From Membranipora membranacea (taxonomy: Eukaryota > Bryozoa > Gymnolaemata > Cheilostomatida > Membraniporidae), in NCBI GenBank assembly GCA_914767715.1, contig OU612068.1:23064001-23128000 (forward strand): a stretch of DNA of 64,000 nt, given 5' to 3'. The translations under genes were made by a program, and so were the position numbers. Numbering within the stretch: the first letter of the stretch is position 1; each line of letters starts with the position of its first letter. The notes below the pieces were generated by a model. That model worked only from the letters and a program-made list of their open reading frames with translations. It had not been told where the DNA came from and did no database searches. Shown here one piece after another: positions 39,370 to 50,000 of the stretch.

Positions 39370-40709
39370 TGCAGGTGGTTACCTTATAGAACAAGTGAAT
39401 GGCGGGCAGTGAGTGATCTCAGCAGAAATGAGTTTCTCCTCTTCTGGGTTTTCCGTTTCCTTCTAATTTTCTTACCTCCATATGAAAAAACTTAAAATGA
39501 CGCAACAGAGCGGCTTTTTGTAAAGGGATGAAATAAATATGAAGTTGTCTCTTTCTAGTCAATGAGGGCACAACTTCTGTTGATGCAATTGACGCCATAA
39601 TTTTAGGAAATCGACCAAGCAACTTATTCATTGGATTAGCCTGTCTTGACAAAACAGACTCATTGGACATGATCTCATTTATATAACATACTTGATTTGA
39701 TATATAATTGAGATAGGACAGGTACGCAATTAAAAAAGGAGCAACCCAAAACATTGAAAGAAATATGATGGGTACTTTAACAAATTTTTCGTAATAAAAT
39801 TTCAAATCTAACCGAGATAATATTATTATTAGGCAGATGTGAACCAAAAAGCTGCACACCAACATTAACTTAGATCATAGAGAGAGAATGAAATACTGAT
39901 TAAAACACAGACTGAAATCTGTTCAGACCAATGCATTTGATGATTTGATGAAGAACGGTAAACAAATTTCTCATTGAAAAAATAAAAGGTATCAACAATA
40001 TTGCATCTATACCATTACAGAAAATACACTTCCACTATCCAGTTATGCATTCTTATAATATTTATTATTTTAAGGGAACAATTATCTTCAGTATCAGCAT
40101 CAGACAGGTATTTACAAAGGCAGTAGGTAAGGGTTTTCAAAGGCAGAGCAGAGGGAGGGCAGGGGTTTTCTTTAGACCCCACATTATTCTATCATAGTTT
40201 GCTTATATGAACTAACATATCTGTATTTAAATTAGATGTTTTGTTTGAAAAAAACAAATATATTTTATGTTTTTTCTAACAACACAGTTTTGCAAGTAAA
40301 ATCTTGAATAGCTACAATTATCAATTCATCATTTGGCATTCTTATCAAGTACATAATAAATATTGTAAAAATCTGTTGACTAGCCATGTTTTCGGTTCGT
40401 AGCTCCTGTTTCAGCCAATGACATAAACCTGTGCCATCACTGATAACAATACTTTCGGTAGAACAGCCCTCCATGACAATATTGATTTGTTTTACCATTT
40501 ATTTTTGTTGTGCACGGTCTCACTTGTCCAAGTGACTTGATCGGCAAATAAAACACTTTTAGAATTGATTACAAAAGTTAGCAGTTTTAACCGCGCAGAT
40601 TGTGGAACATGCCTTTGTCGTGAGGGCAAAGCTTAGCTTGGAGAGACTTGGTGCCCAATAAGAAGACCATAGTTTTATTTTGGTTTTCGTTATTTATTGC
40701 TTGTTAGTT

Positions 40710-40835
40710 TAAGTGCTCAAGCTTTGCTTGGGTTGATGGGAGTAGAATTTCATTATCAACCACATTCCTTTCAATGAATTGTGGTTGATAATGAAATGCT
40801 ACTACCATCAACCCGAGAAAACGTTTTAGCACTTA
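40710..40835. repeat. imperfect inverted repeat (fold-back), about 126 bp
   Basis: Left arm 40710-40763 and right arm 40781-40835 pair with several mismatches; the innermost 17 bp (cattatcaaccac / gtggttgataatg with flanks) are perfect. It ends in taagtgct / agcactta. No coding capacity; it resembles a MITE. Confidence 0.85.
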
Positions 40836-41223
40836 AAAATACTTGGGTTAGTCTTTATGGAAATCACTTTCATATAGCTTTACAAGGTGCCAACAGGTAC
40901 ATCTATTCCATATTGAAAATTTGTATTATAAGTATTAAAATTGTTATCTGTTCAGAAAGAACATTTTTCATGCTGAAAGCTGGCCAAATGTGCTAGTGAA
41001 TAATTACCTATTTGATTTCCTTGCGTTCACCCACTTGAATTTTCTTGGTTCATTCCACTTCATCAACTGTAAACTTCAAATGTTAGCATGTGACTTAGAA
41101 AATGTTCACATTTTATTTGGTGTCAATTTATAGACATTAAATTAAGCTTATTAAAAATGACCCCTTAGTGATTGTGAGATAAACCTGAGAGCCAATCAAA
41201 GGCGCAATAAAGAATAAAATGAA

Positions 41224-41422
41224 GACCACCCAAAGTCCAATGCATGTTATAATCAGGCAGTTACTTATGATAAAGTTTTGTCAGATTTGCAAGGTAAAAA
41301 TTTTTTTTCCCACATCAATATTCATGCCAAGAAGAGCATTGAATTATCTTACCATGCAAATCTGACAAAACTTTATCATAAGTAACTGCCTGACTATAAC
41401 ATGTATTGGTCTTTGGGTAGAC
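41224..41422. repeat. inverted repeat with about 73-bp arms
   Basis: Left arm 41224-41296 and right arm 41350-41422 are reverse complements with few mismatches, separated by 53 bp. The core caggcagttacttatgataa is identical in both arms. It is a non-coding fold-back element downstream of the myosin light chain gene. Confidence 0.9.
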
Positions 41423-41740
41423 TTTAAACTGAGCGAAATAATACTAGAAGCACACATCCTAACCTACCCTCAACCAAGGCAACATCTACAAAAGTCGTCG
41501 ACACTGCAAGCAGACATCGAGATGTGAAAGGAAAAACCCATTGATTTGACAATAAAGGATGAGATTATAGTATTGGAAACGATTATCATTAAAGCCTAGC
41601 AAAGAGTCTGTGGTGCGAAAAGAAATAATACTCAAAGCTTCGTCATGATAAAACCAGGCCTTATAAAATCAGCCGCAGACTTGATTGAATATTGATTCAC
41701 GATAAATAAATTGGTAGATGATACATTCTGTGCTCTGCTG

Positions 41741-41781
41741 TTATCCTTTATTCTTTCCGAATACCACGTCATTTATCAAAT
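41741..41781 (-). CDS. candidate alternative last exon of the myosin light chain
   Basis: An acceptor (cttatttcag) is followed by 12 codons and TAA in the same phase as the accepted last exon. The peptide would end DLINDVVFGKNKG, comparable in place and rough pattern to the alternative C-termini of vertebrate MYL6. An AATAAA overlaps its end (41747-41752), so the alternative reading is simply the 3' UTR and poly(A) site of the main transcript. Confidence 0.3.
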
Positions 41782-42543
41782 CTGAAATAAGAAATAAAAA
41801 ATACAAGTTTTACAAATCTTTAAGAATTGAGAGGAACATCTGAAAGAAAAAAGTGGATGTGTGGATAATGTGAGATGAAGATGATTAGCTGATAGGGCGT
41901 GTCCGGTCAGGGTCTAACTAGATCAAGTATGTTTTGTGTGCTTAATTTTGGAGTTGCTCCTCTCTAACTGGCGTATGTGTGACATGACAAGCCTAGGGGG
42001 CAACTCCATACAGATCAATCTTGACCAAGGTTCTAATGAAGCTGAAGGCTTTGAGTGCTTTGTGGGGGTATCTGCCTGTACCTGACTGTCCCTAGCAGTG
42101 TAGAGCAATCAGGTACTGACAAAGTCTGCATATCAGGTTGTGTATGGGTTGAGTTGTGTGACTAAGCAGTGGATTCTGTTGATATTATCAGGTCAGCATA
42201 ATCGTTTTTAGGTTCATGGGAGGGCAATTGAGTGTGTATTTTTTAAGCGATTAGGTTTAGAATTGAGAAATTTTATAATGGAAGCCTGGGTTTGTTATAT
42301 GAAAACTGCAGAAATGATAGCAAAATTTGCTCGAATACAGACGTAGAGCACAAGTGAACAAACAAATGGCTTAACACATTGAAGCGATGCAGTTGTGTCA
42401 AAAAGATAGAAAATTTAAGGCTGTCAAGCTAAAATGAACTTGTGAATTAAAAAAACATAAAGCATGATGCAGGGCAACTACAACACTGGGGTGAGCTACC
42501 TAGATATTACAGCTACCTGAAAATCTTACATTTTTGTACCAGT

Positions 42544-45500
42544 CTACTGTTGAATGACGTGGTGGACAAAATCTGCAAAGAAACGTTTTACTCCAACATC
42601 AAATATAAGTATTCCTCACTCTGTAGAACCCAAACACTGTGTTGATGGGGTAGGCAACCAAATCTATCGGTCAAAATCAGGATGAACGCAAACAAGTCTT
42701 AAAAATTGATTATTGTCTGGAAACATTACATCAATGTTATCTTGTAATAACACACAGGGTCATTGGCACGGAATTCACTATGAAGGCATGAATTTGTGTC
42801 AGGCAATCTTGTATCAATTAGGGGTTTGCGCAAGACCACAGCAGTATTTCACTTATTATCATACTCATTAAATATTCATCTGGCTGGGGTTATTACAATA
42901 AGATTGATTTAGTAGAGAGTAGTACCGTAATCCCTCACCTATAGATCGCACGACGTATAAGTGAAGGCGGCTATAAGAGAGTAGTATATAGACGCGACTA
43001 TCATTTGAAGCATTATTATATTTAGTTTGGACCAAAACCTCTTACAATTACCGAAGATGAATAGCTCAGTGGTGGGGCGTTCGACTTGTAAACATGGAGT
43101 TGTGAGTTCGTAACCCACTGAGGGCAGTTTTTTCCCAAAACTACTTAGTTCATTTGTAGTGAGTGTAGTGTAGTGAGTGTCTTAGAGCGGTGGGGTGTCT
43201 TATAGCTGTGGGGTGTCTTATAGCTGGAGCATTTTTATTTTTTCTGAGGGGGGTGATTCACTTATAAGTCCAGTGACTTATAGGTGAGGGATTACGGTAG
43301 CAGTGTGTGACCTACCTTCATAATGAACATTACCCTGTGCATCTTCATGACCCTGGAATAGCTGCTCGCACTCTTCTTCTGTCATTTTCTCGCCTAAATT
43401 TGCAAAATATTCATGTAAAAGAGCATTCTATTATATAATAAAGCCAGTCCTATGGATATACCAGAGACTATAGATATATCTATAGTCTCTGGATATACTA
43501 TATGATTATCTCAGGAACAATTACAATGATTTGGGCAAGGCATGTCTGTGACAGACACTCGACATACACAGGGCATACCTAAAAGTATATTAAACAAACA
43601 TTTAGTTGCATTCCTAGAAGTTGGTGAGTCATTTATAAGGTTTATCTGGCAAAATATGTCTCTCGGTCGGGATAATGATGACTGGAAGTTATTGCAAAGA
43701 CGGCCACTGAACCTGTCTGTCTGTTTAATATTAAGCTTGAACTTCTGATGGACGCCACATAAACAGGTCAAAAGAGTATTAAGTGACCTGTTCCATCGCA
43801 TATGGATTCCATTGAGACCTACTTATTTGTTACCTGTCCAAACATATATGCTCAAACCAACATATGCCTCCTTGTTCAAACATCCATAAAAAAAAACTCT
43901 TGATTATGTAGACTAATTACCAGGTCACTTTTACTCACCCAATGTGCTGAGTAAATGGCGGAGTTCTGCAGTACCGATTGTACCGTTCTGTTCTTTATCA
44001 AAAACTTTAAATCCTTCGATGAAGTCTGCTGGTTGTGATCCATCTCTGTTCTTTGCTACTTCTTTAAGAATTGGTAAAAACTCGTTGAAGTTTATTCTTC
44101 GTTCTACAAAATGCACAATCTGTCATTAATATTCTACCCTGCTCCCACAGAGCCAGTCTCAGGCTAGTTTGGTAGGATGAAGTGGTCGAATGGTTGTCTC
44201 ATAGACAAAATGGGTTACCTGGTAAAAGATTATGTTATGTCTAGTGGTATTATTTCAAACCTTGATCAAGTCTAATCTAAATCAGTAAAACCATACACTG
44301 AATAATGAACCACACTGACATCAAGATTACACTATTAGGATGTGTATCTGTGATCGTTAGAGTCAGTTCAGTCTGAGTGCCTTATGTGTTCTCACCCCTA
44401 ATTCTACAGAATGACATCCAGTCGTAACACCTAATACCTTCTTATGGTGCACAAGCTTCATGCAATGAGATGAGCCAATAAGCTTCTTCTTCCTCTCATA
44501 TATTACAATGTGGGTATCAAAAGCAGCAAACATGAGTAAATATACCTGAATCATCTCCCATATATTTTTTCCATTCATTCTCTGTTGGGTTTTGACCACA
44601 TGCCCTCAGCACCTCACCGATCTGCCACACATGTACCTTCTGATCACCTCTGTTGTCAAATATATTGAATGTCTCCTGATATTCTGGAAAATACCAAAGA
44701 ATAAAATAATTATCTTTTATGGTATACTGAGCTACTATGTAAACATTAATGGTAAGCCCACCCAGTCTAACATATCAACTGGTTTGCATATGACGACCTA
44801 CATAGTGAGCGAATTCAGGAAGTGACTTCATGGCACTCAGTATTAATACATTCAATAGCTCAGAGCCAATTATGACGTTGTAGGCTTGCACAATTAATGG
44901 CAGACTCATTGTCACAGATTTGTCACGCAGATTGTCTCTAAGGAAGTGATAAGGTAAGTGATAAGCTTCATTATCTTGCCGAAGTGAAAAGTGTACCTGT
45001 CATGAAGTCGATGTACCTGCCATCAGGCATGATAATATTATATTATAACAAAGCGAACATCCATCAGGTCAAGTGGCACGATTAAAAAATATTCTCCAAG
45101 TGTTAACATGTTGTAAGAGCAACTATGATTCATTTATTTCAGTCGAGGATTGTGACAAATTTAATTCCGAGCAAACTATTAACATGAATAGCACTAGGTA
45201 CAGTGATCCTACCTGATATCATATCCTCAGATAATGCAGCTGACTTAGACTAAAAAAGAACAGAGTTAGGTAAGAGTTCAGCATAATCAATCTTTGGCAT
45301 AATTATACAATAGATAAGAACTTTGGTATCTCCATCGCTCTGTTACAGCGGAGCATCATGCGGTGAGACCAAGCCACCATGCATTATGTGATATATTGGA
45401 TCATCATCAGTTCAAATATACCTAGCAGCAAGGTGTGAGCCAGCAGCTACACACAACACTGTTCTGTCATTTCCATTGCTAATGCAATCATTAATTGAAT

Positions 45501-45838
45501 GTCTGTAGTGTTTCAAATTGAATTTTAGGCATATGTTAATGTATAAATATATATCTGCCAGCATTAATCTATGGCAATTGCTGGATGCACTTTTTAACCA
45601 GAATATTGTCTCTGATTACAGACTTATGAGACTGATTTTCAATGCTGCAGTAGCATAAAGTCAGGTGGTAATAGCTAGTACATTATATATATGTTGCTGG
45701 TCTTGCAAAGAATAAATAATAATAAATAAACTTAAAGTAGAGCAGACAATCAAAATCACACTGGGTGAAGTTTTAGCAGTTATTGATTGGAACACTATTG
45801 AATATTAAATAACAATTGTCTAAAACTCCACTCACCAT
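42544..45838 (-). CDS. myosin essential (alkali) light chain
   Basis: Essential light chains bind the first IQ motif of the myosin heavy-chain neck and stiffen the lever arm. Exons in transcript order: 45838-45836 (ATG only), 45249-45213, 44683-44546, 44103-43939, 43393-43316, 42572-42544. Phases join to 450 nt, 149 aa plus stop, the usual length. The fold is four EF-hands, mostly without intact calcium loops: hand 1 FDNRGDQKVHVWQIGEVLRA, then GQNPTENEW; the linker FNEFLPILKEVAKNRDG; hand 3 FDKEQNGTIGTAELRHLLST, the best preserved loop (though position 3 is Glu); then GEKMTEEECEQLF; hand 4 ending DFVHHVIQQ. It is closest in pattern to non-muscle/smooth light chains (MYL6, fly Mlc-c). The start codon is the last three bases of a 5' UTR exon directly before gtgagt. 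Transcription diverges from ELP1. Confidence 0.93.
42923..43299. mobile_element. 377-bp terminal-inverted-repeat element with tRNA-like insert
   Basis: Perfect 20-bp terminal inverted repeats (taccgtaatccctcacctat at 42923-42942 and its complement at 43280-43299) bound the element; both ends abut TA-containing sequence. Inside, an A box (tagctcagtggtgggg, from 43062) and a degraded B box (gagttcgtaaccc, about 43104-43116) look tRNA-derived. A direct repeat (ggtggggtgtcttatagctg) follows. No transposase is encoded. It lies in the last intron of the light chain gene, ending 17 bp from the exon at 43316. A truncated relative is at 37203-37292. Confidence 0.85.
43461..43492. repeat. 32-bp perfect palindrome
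   Basis: ccagagactatagata is followed directly by its exact reverse complement. It lies in the light-chain intron upstream (transcript sense) of the exon at 43393-43316. Confidence 0.9.
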
Positions 45839-47018
45839 TTTTGGAATATATGTGTTGCCGTTTGAGAGGCAAATTGGAACCTTCTTGGGTGTGGCGAGCA
45901 ATTTGTTTAGATTTTTTATGAATAAATTTCAGATTGCAGTATTTCGGAAGTGAGTGGTCTACAAGCAGAACACTTATGAAATCCAATACTCTTAGCAACT
46001 AAGAGATTGAAAATAATTATTTATATTCCAATTTTCATTCTGCCAGTTATGGAGCAATTTAAATTGAGTATAAAAAGCAAGAAGATACAGTGAATAATTT
46101 ACACAGATCATTCCAGAACTACATAGATTTGCTACCTTATCTTCTCACCAGGTCAACATGTTCTGAGTCTTTGGATTGGCTCCATAATTGAAATATACCA
46201 GTACATTCAACATCTGCAATTAATGTGATAGAGCTAAATTAGAGACTGAGGTAGAAAAATACTTTTTTCTTGCCTAAATTTTCATCATTTCCATTTTCAT
46301 GCCATACAATGGTCTCAAATTATTAGATTTTTATAGCAACAAAGATCTATGCAAAGTGGCAAGTGACTTTTTTCTCTGCTGTTTCAAGGAAGGAGTAAGA
46401 CTTGTTGTGTTATACCAATATTAATTAGTATAAGACAAGGAAGGATCATTCCCTATCTTATCATCTATCTATCTATTCTAACTATTCTTCTATATCATCT
46501 TTCTATCATAAAAAATTCATACATACATTCTATCATACCAATCATCATCAGTGGGTATATGCCTTCACAATTCCTATGGTTTGTCGAAGGGAACTGTGTA
46601 CTGGACATGGAGTGCATCATCATCCCAGCTTGTACAGACACAATGTGTCATAGTCATACACAACAAACAAGCATGGGCCCCTGGGACTTACATGTCTTTA
46701 CTTTGCCAATGTCCACTATCAACCACCATAGTGGACATTGGCAAATTAAAGGCATGTAAGTCCCAGGGGCCCATGACAACAAGTGACTGAACCAAAAATG
46801 ACAGCATGATCGATGTTGTTGTTGTCTGTCTGTCCAAGGGGTTGTTATCTCTAACTCATTGATCTATCAGACCTACCTTTTTGAATCAGTAGGCGTAGGC
46901 TGGGCACATCTCCATGAGACACTACCTAATTGCTTTCCAATCCGCGATTCTCTGTACCAAATCACTGAAGTCTGTATGTGTACATTTTTTTGAAGATAAA
47001 TAGCTGTCAAGACTCAAG
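45839..47018. promoter_or_regulatory. divergent promoter interval, myosin light chain / ELP1
   Basis: The start codons of the light chain (minus) and ELP1 (plus) are 1180 bp apart, so this stretch must hold both 5' UTRs and promoters. A (tatc)n-rich stretch lies at about 46460-46510 and a long inverted repeat at 46672-46775. No TATA or initiator element can be assigned with confidence. Confidence 0.45.
46672..46775. repeat. inverted repeat with 47-bp arms in the divergent promoter
   Basis: Left arm 46672-46718 and right arm 46729-46775 are reverse complements (a few mismatches around the cattta/taaatg-like middle) with a 10-bp loop. The ends are catgggcccctgggacttac and its complement. It is 244 bp upstream of the ELP1 start codon. 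Confidence 0.9.
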
Positions 47019-50000
47019 ATGCGGAACTTGGGTGTTGTTGAGGTATTACAACATCCAGTATGGCCGGGAGTCACCGCTGATAATCCCTCTTTGACAGTGG
47101 ATAGTGATAATAATCATGTCTACTGCTCTGCTGAGACTACCATCACTGCATTTGATATCATTTCTGGTGAAGTAAGCTACTATATGTATTAGTCTAAGAA
47201 CTGGTATAACACTTTGTGTCTGATAAGTTTGTCTCTCAAATCCCCATACAAAAATCATGAATTGAAGAGGTTGTGAAAGTTGCACACACTGAGTAATTTG
47301 ATCTACTCGCTGTTGAAATCTTTTCTTAGATAGCTACGCGGATGTAAATGACTTGACAATGTACTAATTACCAAACATATTGTTGTCTATCCTTTAAAGT
47401 TGGTCAAGGAGTGAATTACTAAGCCCATCAATACTTAATTTGTCATTATAGATGTTCCTTATAGACTTTTCAATAATATTAGCCTAAATATTTTGATCTA
47501 CATCACAAATTTATGTTGTTCGTGTTGTTTTTCTTTGTCTAAGGTTGTGAAGGAGATAGACTTATGTGCTGAGGGAGTTTGTTCTGATGATGTTCGTATC
47601 ATCGACATACACTATCGGCTTGATGACATGTCCCTGTGTATAGCTCTTAGCAATGGTGATCTTATATCATGGCTATCAGATAACAAGGTAAATTATTGAG
47701 AGATAGTAGATGCACAATATCCCCACACTTCAATGACATGAATATGGAGCAAATCTTCTGGATTATTGTTGTGTTGTGTTGGAATGGTAAAAATCGAACC
47801 TTTCAGTTTTAGGATTGAAATTGGATATTCAGTTATTGTTCTGATATATCAGAAATAATACCGCATGGGGAATGGAAGGTCAAAGCTGGGGAGAGTATGG
47901 GGGTCCAGGGGCTTCTTCACAAACACACTGTGTTATTCTGTTTTTAGGTTGGTGCCAAAGTCCATATGGGTGCTGCATCCATACACCCATGCTGCTGAGA
48001 GCCCTGATGCATTTTCATCCAATTTACTTATTCTTACCTTTTAATAATTTTTCAGACAGAAGAGATGGGCAGCATTGGAGAAGGAATCGAGGCTATGAGG
48101 TGGTCACCAGATGGTGAATTATTGGCTTTATTCACAGCTAACACTGGCACAGAACCAGCCAGGGTGTATCTACTTGTATGTCACGGCTTTGATCTGGAAC
48201 CGCTCACAGACTTCCCGTTCTCAACAGCTGATTTTGGAGAAGGTTAGATTTTTATAGGAAAATATGGTTTGCCTGTGATTCTAACCTCATTATTCCGACC
48301 TTATTGGTTTGTAGCTTTGATGTTAAAATAAGAATTAATCGCGATTGAGTCAGGTATAAACACTGAGATTCAATTAAAATAAAGGTTTTAAGTAAAACTG
48401 CTTGAAGATTAGGATTGCAGCTTGATCGGAATATGAATATCGTCATACAATACAATCCAAAACATGGCCAATATGTATTGATTAATTGCTGATTAACTTG
48501 TCCTGTTTGATTATTGTAGCCGAGCTTGTTACTGTTGGATGGGGAAAGAAGGAGACTCAGTTTCATGGCTCTGAGGGGAAACAGGCAGCTACCAAGAAAG
48601 ATGCTGTCCAACTAGGAGTCAAAGAGACAGATGATCACAAGCCAAGAATAAGGTACAATCTCTGTCCTTTTAAATTCATGGTAAATTGTGCCAACATTTC
48701 CTGTACGTAATTCTTTAGTCATCATTCAAACAGGATGACCTTTTGCTGTCCATATTTCAGCTCAAGGTTAAAACCACTGCTGCCCAGCATAGCCACCAGT
48801 CAAAAATTTAAATAGAGAGTTGTGGCATCAAACCATCTAGCCAATAGCTTTGAATGGAGTTATATCAGCTCTCAACATCTAAGGAGTATCTTCTTCCCCA
48901 GCCATCCACCATTAGTGATGACATATGTTGAGGTTGACCAATCAGGTTGGATCTCAGCTAGATTTTAAAGGCACCTGATTGGTCAACCTCAACATATGTC
49001 ATCACTAATGGTGGATGGCTGGGGAAGAAGATACTCCTTACATTTTGAGAGCTCATATATCTCCATTCAAAGCTACTGGCTAGATGTTTTGATGCCAAAA
49101 CCCTCTATTTAAATTTTGGACTGGTGGCACTGCTGGGCAAAGCCCAGCTGTGTCAGCAGTGGATTAAGCTTACCCACTTAAACAGCCTGTGTGCAGAGTT
49201 ATTTAGAAATCAGAAATCAGTAATGGTAGATATTGTTGAAAATCTGTTATTGAAAGCACAATAGTGTTATTTGGATTGCTTATTCTTTTTTAACTATTGT
49301 TTATAATATGCAGATTTTTATATGTTGTTGGCTTCTTCCCATCCAATATGGTTCAATTTACCCGAGCATATGAGATGTTGGTCACGTATTTATCTCTGAG
49401 TACACCTCATGGTCATATCATATCTTTCAGATGGATCGGTGACGGGAGATTCTTTGCTGTCTCAGCTATTGATCCAGCTGTAGGCACAAGGAAGATTCGT
49501 ATTTGGACTAGAGACGGTATTCTACACTCTACATCTGAAGTCCTCACTGGTCTGGAAGGTACTCTAGACTGGAGGTAAGTACATCGTCAGTCGGTTAAAT
49601 GTGTTACAGAGTTGTCCTTTCTTGGAACATGAGGACACAATTCAGCTTGGTGTAAATGTTATAAATTTTAAGGTTCCAAAAAGGCATATTTTAAATTGAA
49701 ACATCACCCAAAGAGTACTGCGATGAACTCCTTATATCCATCAATAAATTTTGGGTGCATATCAGTTATTAAAGTATGCTGTATATACAAGTGAAATTGA
49801 AAGAAGATCCTATCTAAATAGTATATGTACAAAATTGACCGAACATCCGTTCGCTAAAATTCAATAGTGATGTTATCAGTTAGAAAGGTCATACAAACTG
49901 ATAGCTATTGCTTTCTGTTGTCTGTTCTGTTCTGCTATGGTGTATTGAACTATTATTTACAGACCAAGTGGTAACCTCATAGTCAGCTCTCAGTCACATA

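Larger units (their letters stand above)
39370..42543. other. intergenic, p47 5' side to myosin light chain 3' side
   Basis: The interval holds two inverted-repeat elements (40710-40835 and 41224-41422), a possible alternative terminal exon of the light chain (41741-41781) with an overlapping AATAAA, and a 148-codon minus-strand ORF (39865-39419) of no recognised family with a hydrophobic N-terminal half. That ORF lies upstream of p47 on the same strand and is probably chance in AT-rich DNA. No other gene is supported. Confidence 0.5.

Noticed and set aside
43055-43130. Possible tRNA gene
   Set aside because: A and B boxes are present, but no acceptor stem pairs and the B box is degraded; it lies inside a repeat element.
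49297-49430. Upstream part of a 93-codon ORF as ELP1 exon sequence
   Set aside because: Only the part from 49431 matches ELP1; the preceding bases end in atatctttcag, a normal acceptor, so they are intron.
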